A stretch of DNA of 64,000 bases from Clostridiales bacterium (GTDB lineage: Bacteria; Bacillota; Clostridia; Lachnospirales; Lachnospiraceae): NCBI GenBank assembly GCA_021199255.1, contig JAJQIK010000045.1:62001-126000 (forward strand), in the 5' to 3' direction. Position numbers and translations under genes: made by a program. Shown here piece after piece: positions 63,544-64,000 of the stretch. The notes below the pieces were generated by a model that worked only from the letters and a program-made list of their open reading frames with translations, did not search any database and was not told the origin of the DNA. Numbering within the stretch: the stretch's first letter is position 1; each line of letters opens with the position of its first letter.

Positions 63544-64000
63544 ATGAGTAATAAAATCAGCGGGAAAAAAGAACAGACCGTAAGCACGGGTCTGGAGGTT
63601 ACCAGCCAGCTTATCGAGTATGCGTTGGCTGTCGTGGTTATTGCCGTGTGTATCGCAGTACCTTTATATGCGAAGAATGGCTATCATCAGATCGGGGACG
63701 CCAAGTTTGCCGCTTACAAAGTTATTATGACGTTTGGCTTCGCCGTACTGCTTGTAATGGCGGTGATCTGGCTTTTCTTCCGTCTGAGGGAGAAAAACAG
63801 GCTGCGTGTTTCCGTGACAGATGTGCTGGCGGCGGCTTATCTGGTTTTAGCGGGAGTTTCCGTTATTTCCGGCGGATTCTATGAAGATGCCCTGTGGGGC
63901 TGTGACGGTTGGAATATGGGACTGATGTCGCAGATCAGCTTTGTGCTGTTGTATCTGTTCCTGTCAAGGTTTGGGAGATATTATCGGTTGACAACGGCTG
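63544..64000 (+). CDS. Second O-antigen ligase-like membrane protein (5' part, cut by window end)
   Basis: Starts ATG 63544, with AAATGAGGATTGGA upstream, and is open to the last base (152 codons). Membrane segments at about 27-43 and 62-80, then VTDVLAAAYLVLAGVSVISGG, DALWGCDGWNMGLMSQISF. This matches the previous gene's SVTDWFAYGYLLAVMLSYL and DALWGVDGWYMGVISQMLF, so the two are tandem paralogues. Confidence 0.8.
   Translation, partial: MSNKISGKKEQTVSTGLEVTSQLIEYALAVVVIAVCIAVPLYAKNGYHQIGDAKFAAYKVIMTFGFAVLLVMAVIWLFFRLREKNRLRVSVTDVLAAAYLVLAGVSVISGGFYEDALWGCDGWNMGLMSQISFVLLYLFLSRFGRYYRLTTA

Overview
The window looks like a chromosomal segment of an anaerobic Firmicute, most probably a Lachnospiraceae-type Clostridium of gut origin. 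The reasons are AGGAGG-type ribosome binding sites, moderately AT-rich DNA, the recF-gyrB-gyrA order found near the replication origin, reverse rubrerythrin with PerR, a FeoA-FeoA-FeoB cluster, an MBOAT/SGNH/DUF4358 surface-acylation trio and a TIGR03905-type TSCPD protein. The family assignment is inferred from gene content, not from a search. I saw no rRNA, tRNA or CRISPR array.

Layout. 1-5732: end of recF, gyrB, gyrA and a phosphoesterase. 5741-7395: a leftward flavin reductase-rubredoxin protein and a LysR regulator. 7645-17256: a rightward catabolic operon (aspartate dehydrogenase-like protein, two aminotransferases, duplicated ATC-hydrolase-family protein, M20 carbamoylase, S9 peptidase, D-hydroxyacid dehydrogenase, cysteine-desulfidase-like protein) that suggests uptake and breakdown of cysteine-derived or N-carbamoyl amino acids. 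17690-26593: an amino-acid ABC transporter transcribed with a nitrogenase-like set (NifD, NifK, NifH, NifI-type PII, NifB, thioredoxin-like ferredoxin, AnfO). 26648-29314: a Vsr / 5mC methyltransferase / Eco47II-like restriction set. 29357-37666: exonuclease III, surface O-acylation genes, TSCPD protein, murG, pgi. 37904-41480: a divergent Fur and feoA-feoA-feoB. 41800-46869: bioY, a decayed mutM, a two-component system, PerR and rubrerythrin. 46789-55652: an 8.9-kb integrated element. 55913-64000: nucleotidyltransferase, Gfo/Idh oxidoreductase, Hsp20, acyltransferase, pseudouridine synthase, AI-2E-type permease and two tandem O-antigen-ligase-like proteins, the last cut by the window edge.

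The most interesting system is the transporter plus nitrogenase-like operon. Its NifD-like protein keeps the three P-cluster cysteines and the two cofactor ligands (Cys275 and His442 equivalents), but by manual alignment has Met and Phe where N2-reducing NifD has Gln191 and His195. No nifE/nifN is present here, while nifB, a NifI-type PII and AnfO are. The enzyme may therefore use a NifB-type cofactor on a substrate other than N2, perhaps something the transporter imports. The promoter regions of this operon and of the upstream catabolic operon share a 38-bp block (32 of 38 identical) with two TTATAAT boxes 31 bp apart, placed identically over a TTGATT/TATRAT promoter. This ties the two operons to one regulator, plausibly the LysR protein encoded beside the first.

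Two other structures stand out. One is a dispersed repeat in two inverted copies (41180-41340 and 56743-56876) whose hairpins and loop-to-3'-end pairing are kept while the paired bases differ, which points to a structured RNA with a pseudoknot. The other is the integrated element, which enters the 3' end of the rubrerythrin gene and carries its own recoded copy of the last 26 codons, so the host protein is restored.
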